From: CAWAPS01 sp963783945
Lineage (GTDB): Bacteria; Actinomycetota; Acidimicrobiia; Acidimicrobiales; Palsa-688
DNA: 64,000 bases
Assembly (NCBI GenBank): GCA_963783945.1
Contig: CAWAPS010000019.1
Location: 682,001-746,000 of the forward strand
Reading direction: 5' to 3'
Part shown: piece after piece, positions 27,159 through 35,991 of the stretch
Layout of the letters: every line of letters begins with the position of its first letter
How positions within the stretch are numbered: the first letter of the stretch is position 1
Made by a program: the position numbers and the translations under genes
Notes under the pieces: generated by a model
The model's input: the letters and a program-made list of their open reading frames with translations, nothing else
Told to the model about the DNA's origin: nothing
The model's database searches: none

Positions 27159-30100
27159 GTGGCGACAGTCGAGATCAAGGTGCTCGGCGGGTTCTCCATC
27201 GTCGTCGACGGTGACCCGGTCGACCGTCGGTGGCGGCTTCGCAAAGCCAAGACGCTGGTCAAGCTGCTCGCTCTAGCATCCGACCATCGCATCCACCGCG
27301 AGGTCGTGATCGACCGGCTTTGGCCCGACGCCGACCCGGACGCTGGTGCGAACAACCTTCACCAGGCTCTGCACGCCGCTCGGCGGGTTCTAGGCAACGA
27401 CCGCATCGTCTTGCGCGACGAGATGGTCGTGCTCGGGCCGGGGGGCGATGTCTCCGTCGACGTCGACTCGTTCACCGCGGCTGCGGCGGCGGCGGACGGA
27501 ACGCCGGCGTCGCTTGCGGCTGCGTTGGCGCGGTGGACCGGCGATCTGCTGCCGGAAGACCGGTACGAGGATTGGGCCATGCCGCATCGCGAACAGCTGG
27601 CCAACCGGCGAGCCCGCCTCGTCGTGCAATTGGCTTCCGCTCTGGTCGAGCAGGGGGAGGCAGGCGAGGCGGTGTTGGTGCTGGAACCCCTGGCCGTCGA
27701 GCGACCTGATGATGAGGAGGTCCATCGTGCCCTGTTGCCGGCGCTGTTCGCCGCCGGGCGTCGCGGCGAAGCCGTCCACGCATTCGCCCGGCTCCGCGAC
27801 ACCCTCGAGGAGTATGGGGCGGTGCCGGCCCAGGCGACGGCCGATCTATACCGACGGTTGTCCACCGGCGGAGCCGTGGACCGCGCCCTCGTGTCCCACA
27901 ACTTGCGGGCGCCGGCAAGCAGCTTCATCGGCCGCGGACGGGAGCTGCGGGACCTGACGGCAGCTCTCGACCGTTCGCGGCTGGTGACCATCACCGGCCC
28001 GGGGGGTGCGGGCAAGACTCGCCTAGCCCTCGAGCTGGCCCGCCGACGCGCCGCCACCCCGCTGCACCCCGACGGGGTCTGGCTGGTAGACCTCGCTGGG
28101 GTCACCGACCAGGACCTCGTGGCATCAGCCGTCGCCACCGCGCTGGACCTCCAGCTCCCCGGGCGCCGACCATCCGCGACCGCCCTCGTCGCCCAGATGA
28201 CAGGCCGGCATCTTCTGCTCGTGCTCGACAACTGTGAGCACCTCCTCCCGATGATGACGTCACTGGTCGGCGAGCTGCTGGCTCGTTGCTCGAACCTGGT
28301 CGTCCTGACGACCAGCCGGGAGCCGCTCGGGCTTACCGGGGAGATCGCCTGGCGGACGCCGTCGCTCAACCTGCCGACCGACGCTCAGATCGGCGCGCCG
28401 ATGGAGCTGGCGGCCGTCGAATCGGTCGAGTTGTTCGTCAATCGGGCATCGTCGGTGGCCCCGTCGTTCGCTCTTGACGACCGGACTGCCCCGGCCGTGG
28501 CTGCGATCTGCTGCCGCCTCGACGGAATCCCCCTCGCCCTGGAGTTGGCTGCCGCCCGTCTCGCCCACCTCTCAATCGGTCAAATCCTGGATCGGCTCGG
28601 AGAAGCCCTCGGCGTCGTGGCCAGCCGAGGACATCTGGTCGATCGTCAGCGGACCCTGGCTGCGACCCTCGATTGGAGCTACGAGCTGCTGACCGCCGAG
28701 GAGAGGACTGCGTTCCGACGGCTCGCCGTGTTCACCGGCGGGTTCGATCTAGATGCCGCGGCCCAGCTGTGCGCCATTAACGAGATCATCGCCGTGCTCG
28801 GCCGTCTCGTCGACAAATCGCTTGTCGTGGCCGATGCAAGTGGCACGACGGCGCGGTACCGACTCCTCGAAGTGGTGCGCCAGTACGCCGAGGCACGACT
28901 GGCCGAGGCCGGCGAGCTCGAGGACGTCCGGAGACGGCACCGCGTGTGGTTCGCCGCCCAGGCCGCCAGCCACGATCCCGACCGCGGGGTGCCGGTGGTG
29001 CTGGAGCCGTCGTCCTGGTTCGACGCCGAGCGCGACAACCTTCGAGCCGCGCTGGGCTCGGCCCTCAGGGAAGAACCATGCCTGGCGCTCGAGCTGGCCA
29101 CGAGCACGTGGCGGTTTTGGCTTTCGCGTGGCCAGATAGCCGACGGGCTGAGCTGGCTCGACAAGGCGCTCCAGGACTGCGAAGAGCCGTCGACGCTACG
29201 GGCCCGGGCGCTGTTCGCCAGCGGGGTTCTCCACATCCGGAGGGGCCAGACCCTTCCGCTCCGCGCGGTGGGCGATCAGCTGGCTGCTTTGGAGGAGGAG
29301 CTCGGCGACGACGTGCGCCGAGCCGACACCACCTTGATCAGAGCGGTGTTCGCGTGGATGGCCCACGATTGGCCGGGCGCGTGCCGTCTGGCCGCCGAGG
29401 CGGTGGCCCTCGGCGGGGTGGACGACACCGTCGCCGCCTCGTCACGTCACCTCGCCGGGCTGCTCGCGCTCGGTGTCGGCCGACTCGACGAGGCGGCCGC
29501 CCACTTCGCAGCGGGCACCGGCGCCCTCGTCGGCGTCGAGGCAACCGCTCAACCGTTTTTCTCCGCCATGACAATCTGTTGGGTGACCGACCACCGCGGC
29601 CTGGTACCAATACCGATCGCCGAGGAGTCCATGGTGCTCGGCCGCCGGGTCGGCGCCGAGCAGGCCCGCGGCTACCTCGAGGCAGCCGGCGCGGTCGTCG
29701 AGCGCCTCGGCGGTAACGAGGACGCGGCTCTCGAACTCTTGGACCAGGCTGTCCGCCGGTTTGATGCGCTCGGCGACGTATACGGGCTGGCGTATGCCAC
29801 CGGCCAACGAGCGCACACCCTGCGTTGGAAGGGCGACCTCGAAGGTGCGATCCGTTGCTTTGAGCAGGTCGAGAGATTTCGTTCGTCACTGAGGGACGTG
29901 CGCGCCGTCGCCATGACGGTGGCCGGCCGGGTCGTCGCCGATGCGATACTCGGCCGAGGTGAGTTCGCCCGGCGGCGGGTCGGCGAGGTGGTCGACTGGA
30001 TGCGGCGCACCGGTGATGTCCCGGGCATCGCGTTGACGCTCCACACCGCCGCCCTGGTGGAGGCCCTGCTCGGTGACGACGCCGCCGCCCTGCCGCTGCT

Positions 30101-30323
30101 CGGGGAGAGTATCCGGGTCGGGGAGGACACACTCCCGATCCACGCTCTCGGGTGGCAGTTGCTGCTCCACGCCCAGCTATTGACCAATGTGGGCAACGCC
30201 GACGGAGCGGGGGCCGTCACGGCCTTGGCTGCCGCTCGCTTCCAGTCGCTCGGCGACACCCTCGGGCTTGCGGCCGTGCAAAGGCCGTGCAAAGCCGCCC
30301 CGATCACAATACCGGGAGGCTGA
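27159..30323 (+). CDS. SARP/BTAD-type large transcriptional regulator with NB-ARC ATPase and TPR region
   Basis: A 1054-residue regulator. It starts with an OmpR-like winged helix (EIKVLGGFSIVVDGDPV, then KAKTLVKLLALASDHRI), followed by a BTAD helical domain. Next comes an NTPase with P-loop TGPGGAGKTR and the Walker B-like LLLVLDNCEHL, then a long TPR-like helical C-terminus. It resembles AfsR/SARP-class regulators and would bind direct repeats upstream of target genes. The frame is open from a GTG at 27138, but the GTG at 27159 has GGAGG 6 nt upstream and gives the typical start. The FAD oxidase follows 17 bp downstream and is a likely target and operon partner. Confidence 0.92.
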   Translation: MATVEIKVLGGFSIVVDGDPVDRRWRLRKAKTLVKLLALASDHRIHREVVIDRLWPDADPDAGANNLHQALHAARRVLGNDRIVLRDEMVVLGPGGDVSVDVDSFTAAAAAADGTPASLAAALARWTGDLLPEDRYEDWAMPHREQLANRRARLVVQLASALVEQGEAGEAVLVLEPLAVERPDDEEVHRALLPALFAAGRRGEAVHAFARLRDTLEEYGAVPAQATADLYRRLSTGGAVDRALVSHNLRAPASSFIGRGRELRDLTAALDRSRLVTITGPGGAGKTRLALELARRRAATPLHPDGVWLVDLAGVTDQDLVASAVATALDLQLPGRRPSATALVAQMTGRHLLLVLDNCEHLLPMMTSLVGELLARCSNLVVLTTSREPLGLTGEIAWRTPSLNLPTDAQIGAPMELAAVESVELFVNRASSVAPSFALDDRTAPAVAAICCRLDGIPLALELAAARLAHLSIGQILDRLGEALGVVASRGHLVDRQRTLAATLDWSYELLTAEERTAFRRLAVFTGGFDLDAAAQLCAINEIIAVLGRLVDKSLVVADASGTTARYRLLEVVRQYAEARLAEAGELEDVRRRHRVWFAAQAASHDPDRGVPVVLEPSSWFDAERDNLRAALGSALREEPCLALELATSTWRFWLSRGQIADGLSWLDKALQDCEEPSTLRARALFASGVLHIRRGQTLPLRAVGDQLAALEEELGDDVRRADTTLIRAVFAWMAHDWPGACRLAAEAVALGGVDDTVAASSRHLAGLLALGVGRLDEAAAHFAAGTGALVGVEATAQPFFSAMTICWVTDHRGLVPIPIAEESMVLGRRVGAEQARGYLEAAGAVVERLGGNEDAALELLDQAVRRFDALGDVYGLAYATGQRAHTLRWKGDLEGAIRCFEQVERFRSSLRDVRAVAMTVAGRVVADAILGRGEFARRRVGEVVDWMRRTGDVPGIALTLHTAALVEALLGDDAAALPLLGESIRVGEDTLPIHALGWQLLLHAQLLTNVGNADGAGAVTALAAARFQSLGDTLGLAAVQRPCKAAPITIPGG

Positions 30324-30340
30324 GCGAATGGAGACAAGCC

Positions 30341-31747
30341 ATGACACATGTTCTCGGTGCCGCTACGGTGGTCGAGCTCGAGCAAGGGATCACCGGGTCC
30401 GTTATTCGGCCGGGTGACGAAGACTACGAAGACGCCCGGCGAGTCTGGAACTATGCCATTGACCGCCGGCCGGCGCTCCTAGTGCAGGCTGCCACGGTCG
30501 ACGACGTCGTCCGCACCGTGCGGTTCTGCGCAAGCGAAGGACTTCCGATCGCGGTCCGAGGCGGATCCCACTCGGTCGCCGGCTTCTCCACCTGCGACGG
30601 CGGAGTCGTCATCGACCTCGGGGCCATGACCGACGTCAGCGTTGACCCCCGCGCCCGGCGGGCCCGGGCTGGTGGCGGCACGACATGGGCCAGTTTCGAT
30701 GCCGCCACCCAGGCGCACGGTTTGGCAACCACGGGCGGCCTGGTCTCCAGCACGGGACTGGGCGGATTCGCTCTCGGCGGCGGGATGGGCCACCTCGTGC
30801 GGGCCCACGGCCTCACTTGTGACAACCTTGTCAACGCCGAGGTCGTAGCCCCTGACGGCACGATCGTGCGGGCGTCCGCCGACGAGGACTCCGAGCTGTT
30901 GTGGGCGCTGCGCGGCGGCGGAGGTAACTTCGGCGTGGTCACATCAATCGAGCTCGCCGTGCATCCGGTGGGACCCGAGGTGCTCGGCGGCGTCGTGTTC
31001 TACGCCGGCGACGAAGCCGTTGACGTGGTCGCCGGGTGGCGCGACGCGGTGGCTGAGGCGCCCGACGAGCTCACCTCGCTCATTGACCTGATGACCGCTC
31101 CACCGGCGCCATTCATCCCCGAGGAATGGCATTTCAAGAAGGTCGTCGCCGTCATCGGGTGCTGGGCTGGCGACCGCGCCGAGGGCGAGACGGTCGTGGC
31201 CCCCCTCCGGCGTCTGGGGACCGTGGTGAACGACGTGCTCGGACCGATCCCGTACGTCGCCCTTCAGCAGCTCATCGACCCGCTCTGGGAGCGCGGGTCG
31301 GCCAACTACTTCACCTCGGCGTTCCTCGACCGCCTCCCGGACGAAGCGATCGAGACGTACGCGGACTTCCACCGGCAATCGCCCGACCTTCCCGTCCAGG
31401 CCGAGCTCCACATCCACCACCTTGGCGGGGCCATGGGCCGGGTCCCTGCCGAGGCGACCGCGTTCGCGAACCGGACATCGCCATACATCGTCAATTGCAT
31501 CGCCCGGACCCCCCAAGCCGCTGACCTGCCACCGCACGCGTCGTGGGCGCGGGCGGCCCGGGACGCCATGGCTCCGTACGGCAACGATGGCATGTACGTC
31601 AACTTCACCGGCGAGGGCGGCGAGGACGTCGTGCGGCGCTCCTATCCGAGCGCCACGTACCGCCGGCTCCAGGTCGTCAAGGACCGCCTCGACCCCGGCA
31701 ACATGTTCCGGTTCAACCAGAACGTCAGGCCGTCAGGGCCAGCATGA
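30341..31747 (+). CDS. FAD-linked oxidase of the berberine bridge/GOOX family
   Basis: The 468-residue protein has an FAD_binding_4 domain with PIAVRGGSHSVAG, where H77 would carry the 8-alpha-histidyl FAD link. A GGMGHLVRAHGL segment and a C-terminal BBE motif (YPSATYRRLQVVKDRLDPGN) follow. The Cys that forms the second covalent FAD bond in bicovalent members is replaced (GGLVSSTG), so mono-covalent attachment is expected. Family members oxidise alcohols, sugars or alkaloid-like amines with oxygen. It is preceded at 17 bp by the SARP regulator and overlaps the next gene in an ATGA. Confidence 0.92.
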   Translation: MTHVLGAATVVELEQGITGSVIRPGDEDYEDARRVWNYAIDRRPALLVQAATVDDVVRTVRFCASEGLPIAVRGGSHSVAGFSTCDGGVVIDLGAMTDVSVDPRARRARAGGGTTWASFDAATQAHGLATTGGLVSSTGLGGFALGGGMGHLVRAHGLTCDNLVNAEVVAPDGTIVRASADEDSELLWALRGGGGNFGVVTSIELAVHPVGPEVLGGVVFYAGDEAVDVVAGWRDAVAEAPDELTSLIDLMTAPPAPFIPEEWHFKKVVAVIGCWAGDRAEGETVVAPLRRLGTVVNDVLGPIPYVALQQLIDPLWERGSANYFTSAFLDRLPDEAIETYADFHRQSPDLPVQAELHIHHLGGAMGRVPAEATAFANRTSPYIVNCIARTPQAADLPPHASWARAARDAMAPYGNDGMYVNFTGEGGEDVVRRSYPSATYRRLQVVKDRLDPGNMFRFNQNVRPSGPA

Positions 31748-33495
31748 CTCGACGCCCGGTGTTATTCGTGGTCGACCGTAATGGGCATTCGCTCAATGTC
31801 ATGCTCGTAGGCTTGACCCGGCGGTTCGGCAACGATTTTACGGTGGCAGGCGAGGTTACGCCTGCCACCGCTCTAGTCGCTCTGGAGAAAATGGCAGCGG
31901 GCAGCGTACCCGTGGCACTACTGGTCACAGACGATGCGGCCGACGAGTTCCTCACTCAAGCCCACGCCTTGCACCCGGGGGCGAAGCGGGTCCTCTTGGT
32001 CGATCGCGACTACACCTCGACCAGCCCGGCAGTGCAGGCGATGACGCTGGGTCGGGCCGACTACCACATCGTCAGACCATGGGCCGACGAGGAGATGATG
32101 TTGGGGGCGATGAGCGACTACCTCACGTCGTGGAGGCGGGAACAGCGGCCCGCGTTCGAGATGTTCCGGATCGTCGCCCGGCCTGGTGACCCAAGCGTGC
32201 TCCAGCTGCGGGACACGATGACGCGCTTCAGCATGCCATTCGGGTGGTATGCAAGCGACAGTGACGCCGGCCGACACTTGCTCGACGACACTGGACTCGA
32301 CGGCTCGCGGCTCCCTGTGTTGATCCGCTACGACGATCGGGTAACCGTTGACCCCACCCTCCCCGACGTGGCACGCGCCATCGGGGTGAACGTCGTCAAC
32401 GACGTCACAACGGCGGACGTTGTCATCGTCGGCGCCGGCCCTGCCGGCCTGACAGCCGCGGTATACGCCGCCTCTGAAGGGCTCGAGACCGTTCTGCTCG
32501 AACAGACAGTCTCCGGCGGCCAGGCCGGCACGAGCCCGCTCATCCGAAACTATCCCGGATTCCCTCACGGCGTGAACGGTGGCGTCCTGATGGAACGCAC
32601 TTGCGAACAGGCGTGGCTCATGGGTGCGCACATCGTCTTCACCCAGAAGGTTGTCGCCCTGTCGCGGCGCGGCGACAGCCGCTTCGTCCACCTGATTGAC
32701 GGAACCGAGGTGTGCGGCGCGACCGTCGTGATCGCGACCGGTGTCGCCTGGCGGCGACTCGGCATCCCCAGACTCGAAGCCCTCGTCGGATCGGGCGTCT
32801 TCTACGGCGCAGCGGTGAGCGAGAGCCGAGCCATGCAAGATCAGGATGTCTTCATCGTCGGGGCGGGAAACTCAGCCGGCCAGGCCGCGCTCCACCTCGC
32901 CCGCCACGCCCGCACGGTCACCCTGCTCATTCGGCGCCCCACGTTGGCGACATCGATGTCGAGCTACCTCGTACGAGCGATCGAGTCAACGCCGAACATC
33001 GTTGTCCGGCACCGCACCCGGGTCACCGACGGAGGAGGCGACCAGCGCCTCGAGGAACTCACCCTGGCGGTGGCGCAAGGTAAACACGAGACCATCGAAC
33101 GGGTCCCCGCGGCTGCGCTATTCGTCATGATCGGCGGTGAGCCTCACACCCACTGGCTGCCTTCGGACGTCAGCCGGAGCGCCCGGGGGTACGTCGTGAC
33201 CGGACGCGACGTTCTCGAGCAGCCGGGGCCGACTTGGGACCTCGATCGGGACCCGCTGCCCCTGGAAACGAGCATGCCAGGCGTGTTCGCCGCGGGCGAC
33301 GTGCGAGAGGGCTCGATCAAGCGGGTCGCATCGGCCGTCGGCGAAGGAGCAACCGCGGTTCGTCTGGTCCACGAGTACCTGTCCGCCGATCGCGGATCTA
33401 AATCACCGCCGCCGCGTAGGCGCCGCGCTACGGCTTCTGACGGGGCGCCTCATGGTCCCGAGAGCTTCCTCCTGCAGAAGACGTCGACCGGGTGA
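31744..33495 (+). CDS. Fused response-regulator-like / thioredoxin-reductase-like flavoprotein
   Basis: A 583-residue fusion. Residues 1-135 look like a receiver domain (VLFVVDRNG, then LLVTDDAADEFL). A small thioredoxin-like segment follows (SVLQLRDTMTRFSMPFGWYA). From about residue 222 a thioredoxin-reductase fold runs with two dinucleotide sites (VIVGAGPAGLTAA and FIVGAGNSAGQAA) and the C-terminal FAD motif GVFAAGDVREGSIKR. The CxxC redox pair of true thioredoxin reductases is missing: the place after FYGA reads AVSESRAM. It may act as a stress-signalling reductase, but the partner is unknown. The ATG overlaps the stop of the FAD oxidase gene by 4 bp, implying translational coupling. Confidence 0.88.
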   Translation: MTRRPVLFVVDRNGHSLNVMLVGLTRRFGNDFTVAGEVTPATALVALEKMAAGSVPVALLVTDDAADEFLTQAHALHPGAKRVLLVDRDYTSTSPAVQAMTLGRADYHIVRPWADEEMMLGAMSDYLTSWRREQRPAFEMFRIVARPGDPSVLQLRDTMTRFSMPFGWYASDSDAGRHLLDDTGLDGSRLPVLIRYDDRVTVDPTLPDVARAIGVNVVNDVTTADVVIVGAGPAGLTAAVYAASEGLETVLLEQTVSGGQAGTSPLIRNYPGFPHGVNGGVLMERTCEQAWLMGAHIVFTQKVVALSRRGDSRFVHLIDGTEVCGATVVIATGVAWRRLGIPRLEALVGSGVFYGAAVSESRAMQDQDVFIVGAGNSAGQAALHLARHARTVTLLIRRPTLATSMSSYLVRAIESTPNIVVRHRTRVTDGGGDQRLEELTLAVAQGKHETIERVPAAALFVMIGGEPHTHWLPSDVSRSARGYVVTGRDVLEQPGPTWDLDRDPLPLETSMPGVFAAGDVREGSIKRVASAVGEGATAVRLVHEYLSADRGSKSPPPRRRRATASDGAPHGPESFLLQKTSTG

Positions 33496-33620
33496 CAAAC
33501 GACGACGGGCAGCCAAACCGGACTCGTACGCCGTCGCCTTCGCTACCACTCACAGTACGTCGATAGAAGGAACCTAAACCTGATCCGGATAGGCATAAAG
33601 CCCCCAGTTGACTTTCGCCG

Positions 33621-34138
33621 TTACCGTACCTCGGTCGATTCCGAGCCCGCCAACACATCCGAGTAGCCCTCGGCAGAAAGTACCGTGTCATACCCGTCCG
33701 CGCCGGGGCTGCGGATAAATCGCTCCTTGATGTACCACACACCGTCGCTCTTCTCGAGCGTCCAGCGATTGGCGCTACATGAGAAGACATGCAAACCGTC
33801 TTCCTCGCGCATCAGGACGATCGAGTAGCCCTCAGCGACCGCAACATCGCCATTGATGTGGGTGACCAAGTTGTTGCCCAGCAGCGTGCATAGAGCGACC
33901 CACGGCGCCCCGCGCGTTGGTGATAAATTCCATCAAGCCGGCGTGGCCTTCCCACCGACGATCGCGGGAAATGTCAATCCCGCCATCCTCGGTGTAAAGC
34001 GACACAAAGGCCTCGCTCCTTCCCATGTCGGCGTTGAAACCGTAACGCGCTGAATAGTTCCCGAATGGCACGGTCGTCCTCCATTAGCTGGAGGCGCGTC
34101 TCCAGCTCTGCAATGCGGGCTACAAGATCATCGGCCAC
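33621..34138 (-). pseudogene. Decayed second copy of a SnoaL-like gene
   Basis: The remnant aligns along its whole length with the intact gene at 34343-34873, including DLVARIAELETRL against DLVAHIAELERRL, RRWEGHAGLMEFITN against QRWEGHAALMDFITN, and VVWYIKERFIRSPG-like endings. Two single-base insertions break it. One is in the stretch after GCCATTCGGGAACTATT (about 34060), and one is at CACGCTGCTGGGC (about 33880). It probably began at the GTG at 34138. This is a tandem duplicate that has lost function. A sequence error is less likely here because two independent frameshifts occur. Confidence 0.8.
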
Positions 34139-34342
34139 CACGCTCTCCGTCCTCGCTATTCATTCGATCGTCCCACTCAAAGCTATCCCATCTCTCCGAA
34201 AACTACTACAGCACCGCCCGGAATGCTGCCCCTGTTCGTGATATCACTGAGCGTTCCCCATCGGACGGGTAAGCATTGCCTGGCGAGGGAATCCCGCGGG
34301 AAACGGGGAATGCGACTAGTCCGTGCGTGTACTTCTCGTGGG

Positions 34343-34873
34343 TCACGGAATATCGGACGATTCAGATGCGGGGTGAAGAATAGGAGAGCCTTCGGCGGAG
34401 ATTACCGAGGTGAACTCGTCCGACCCGGGGGGACGAATAACTCGCTCACGGATGTACCAAGTACCATCGACCTTTACGAGAGTCCACCGGTTGGCGTTGC
34501 ATGTGAAGACGTGAAAGCCGTCTTGCTCTCGTAACAACACAATGGAATAGCCCTCAACGACGGCGCTGTCTCCATCGATGTAGGTAACCAGGTTATTGCC
34601 CAGAGCGTGTATACACCGACCCACCATCCGTCCATGCACCTGAGGGTTGGTAATGAAGTCCATCAGCGCGGCGTGGCCTTCCCATCGCTGAGTGTTAGAG
34701 GCGTCAATCGCCCCATCCTCCGTATAAAGTGACACGTACGCCGCGCCCCTTCCGACCGTATCGGCATTGAAGCCATAGCGCGCTAACAACTGGCGAATAG
34801 CCCGATCATCCTCGGCCACCTCCAAGCGCCGTTCTAGTTCGGCGATGTGGGCCACAAGATCGTCGGTATTCAC
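34343..34873 (-). CDS. SnoaL-like / NTF2-fold protein
   Basis: A 176-residue protein starting at a GTG (codon 34873-34871) after GGAGACC. It opens with a coiled helix (DDLVAHIAELERRLEVAEDD), then the SnoaL_4 first helix and strands (AIRQLLARYGFNAD, AYVSLYTEDGAID). The end IRERVIRPPG is followed by a short tail. The role is unknown, probably binding or isomerising a small hydrophobic metabolite. It is the intact parent of the decayed copy at 33621-34138. Confidence 0.8.
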   Translation of the reverse strand: MNTDDLVAHIAELERRLEVAEDDRAIRQLLARYGFNADTVGRGAAYVSLYTEDGAIDASNTQRWEGHAALMDFITNPQVHGRMVGRCIHALGNNLVTYIDGDSAVVEGYSIVLLREQDGFHVFTCNANRWTLVKVDGTWYIRERVIRPPGSDEFTSVISAEGSPILHPASESSDIP

Positions 34874-34937
34874 GGTCTCCGTTTCCTTCGTCCTACCGTC
34901 GCTATTGACCGAACCCTAACCGGACATTACTGCACCA

Positions 34938-35678
34938 TCACCCAGGACGCGACCCTTCGCTAAGGAGCTCCCGGCATTCACGCGTCATCGTACCTCCGGG
35001 GCGCCCTCGTCCCAATCTCTCGATCAGGCCCTGTCGCTGCGCCTCGCCCAGATAGCGGTTCATCCGAGCCTTGAACGATCGCCGCTGCTCCCCCTCTTCC
35101 AGCCACTGGTCGGCGAGGTACTCCATGGGCCTCTCGCTCACCTCACAAGCGTCGAGATAACGCTGGACCCACAACGCGTAAAATGCCTGGGGATGGCCGC
35201 GGCGGCCCGGATGCGGTGACTTAAGCATGCCCCTGCGCCACTCTTCGGGCATGTCCAGCCAGTTTCCGGCATTGCCACGGACCACATTGTCCCACTCAGC
35301 ATGGACCCAGCTCAGGTTAAGACGTCGAAGGAACTTGGTTGACCGGACGGCGTCCTCATCGGGGGGTGGAGTGAACACAACTGGCCCCATGCGGACCCGA
35401 CCATCGCGATATGTCAGCTTCGTAGCAACTGACCAGCCGTTCTCAAGCTTTGACGTGAGCTCGTGCACCCGATCCTCGGGGTGAGCGCCTCCGCGAATGA
35501 CACCACGCACATTCGGACGCCACTGCTGCACTTCTCGCTGCACCTTTCCCATTCCCTCGACTACATCACTTTCCGTAATACCATGTAGCGCAGGGTGTGT
35601 CAACTCGTCGTATCCACATATCCGCTTCCTCTCGGTACACCCGGACAGACTGACCGGGTGCCTCGGAGCGGAAGCCAC
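34938..35678 (-). CDS. Hypothetical protein, Trp/Arg-rich
   Basis: I do not recognise this 246-residue protein. It is charged and Trp-rich in the middle (LNLSWVHAEWDNVVRGNAGNW, then MPEEWRRGML) and has a C-terminal helical region that could be a winged helix (RSFKARMNRYLGEAQRQGLI, then ERLGRGRPGGTMT). No signal peptide or membrane segment is visible. The composition, with a basic and GRGRPGG-like tail, suggests nucleic-acid contact, which is a guess. It lies in a stretch of broken genes and may be foreign. The start is uncertain, and the first 25 residues look least protein-like. Confidence 0.5.
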   Translation of the reverse strand: MASAPRHPVSLSGCTERKRICGYDELTHPALHGITESDVVEGMGKVQREVQQWRPNVRGVIRGGAHPEDRVHELTSKLENGWSVATKLTYRDGRVRMGPVVFTPPPDEDAVRSTKFLRRLNLSWVHAEWDNVVRGNAGNWLDMPEEWRRGMLKSPHPGRRGHPQAFYALWVQRYLDACEVSERPMEYLADQWLEEGEQRRSFKARMNRYLGEAQRQGLIERLGRGRPGGTMTRECRELLSEGSRPG

Positions 35679-35832
35679 CGATGCCGGGTGCCGGCGGGTG
35701 CCCGCGGGACGATCTGTATCAGGCGGCGGCCGAGGCAGCCTCGAGGTCGTCCCTAACCGTCCTCACCCCGGGCGATCACTCATGTCAACGGCGGAAACTA
35801 CATGGCACAAGGCTGAGCCCGTACGGTTAGCA

Positions 35833-35991
35833 CTAGCTGGTGCGCTGCAATGTCTCCTGCACCTGTCGCCAGAGGGCGATGGCCTCGGCGCGCGGCAGGG
35901 CGAGGGCATGGACTCCGATGTCCTCGTCTCCCGGGTGGGCGAAGCACACCGGACCATAGGGAGACCAGGCGATTGCGCAGATTAGGCTCAA
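35833..35991 (-). CDS. Small ORF overlapping amidohydrolase stop, or gene remnant
   Basis: A 52-residue reading frame starts at a TTG that overlaps the TGA of the amidohydrolase (TTGA). It reads like a real protein (AWSPYGPVCFAHPGDEDIG, then HALALPRAEAIALWRQVQ) and ends at a TAG at 35835-35833. It could be a coupled small protein or the surviving C-terminus of a lost gene. There is no recognisable family. Confidence 0.35.
   Translation of the reverse strand: MSLICAIAWSPYGPVCFAHPGDEDIGVHALALPRAEAIALWRQVQETLQRTS

Noticed and set aside
27359..28369. 336-codon minus-strand open frame opposite the SARP gene
   Set aside because: It is Arg/Ser-rich and mirrors the codon periodicity of the real gene on the plus strand.
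31543..31743. N-terminal extension of the fused receiver/reductase
   Set aside because: Open frame continues upstream but overlaps the end of the FAD oxidase; the ATGA overlap at 31744 is the natural start.
35679..35832. Short coding-like stretch ending RDDLEAASAAA
   Set aside because: Only about 15 codons with no upstream continuation in frame; too short to call.
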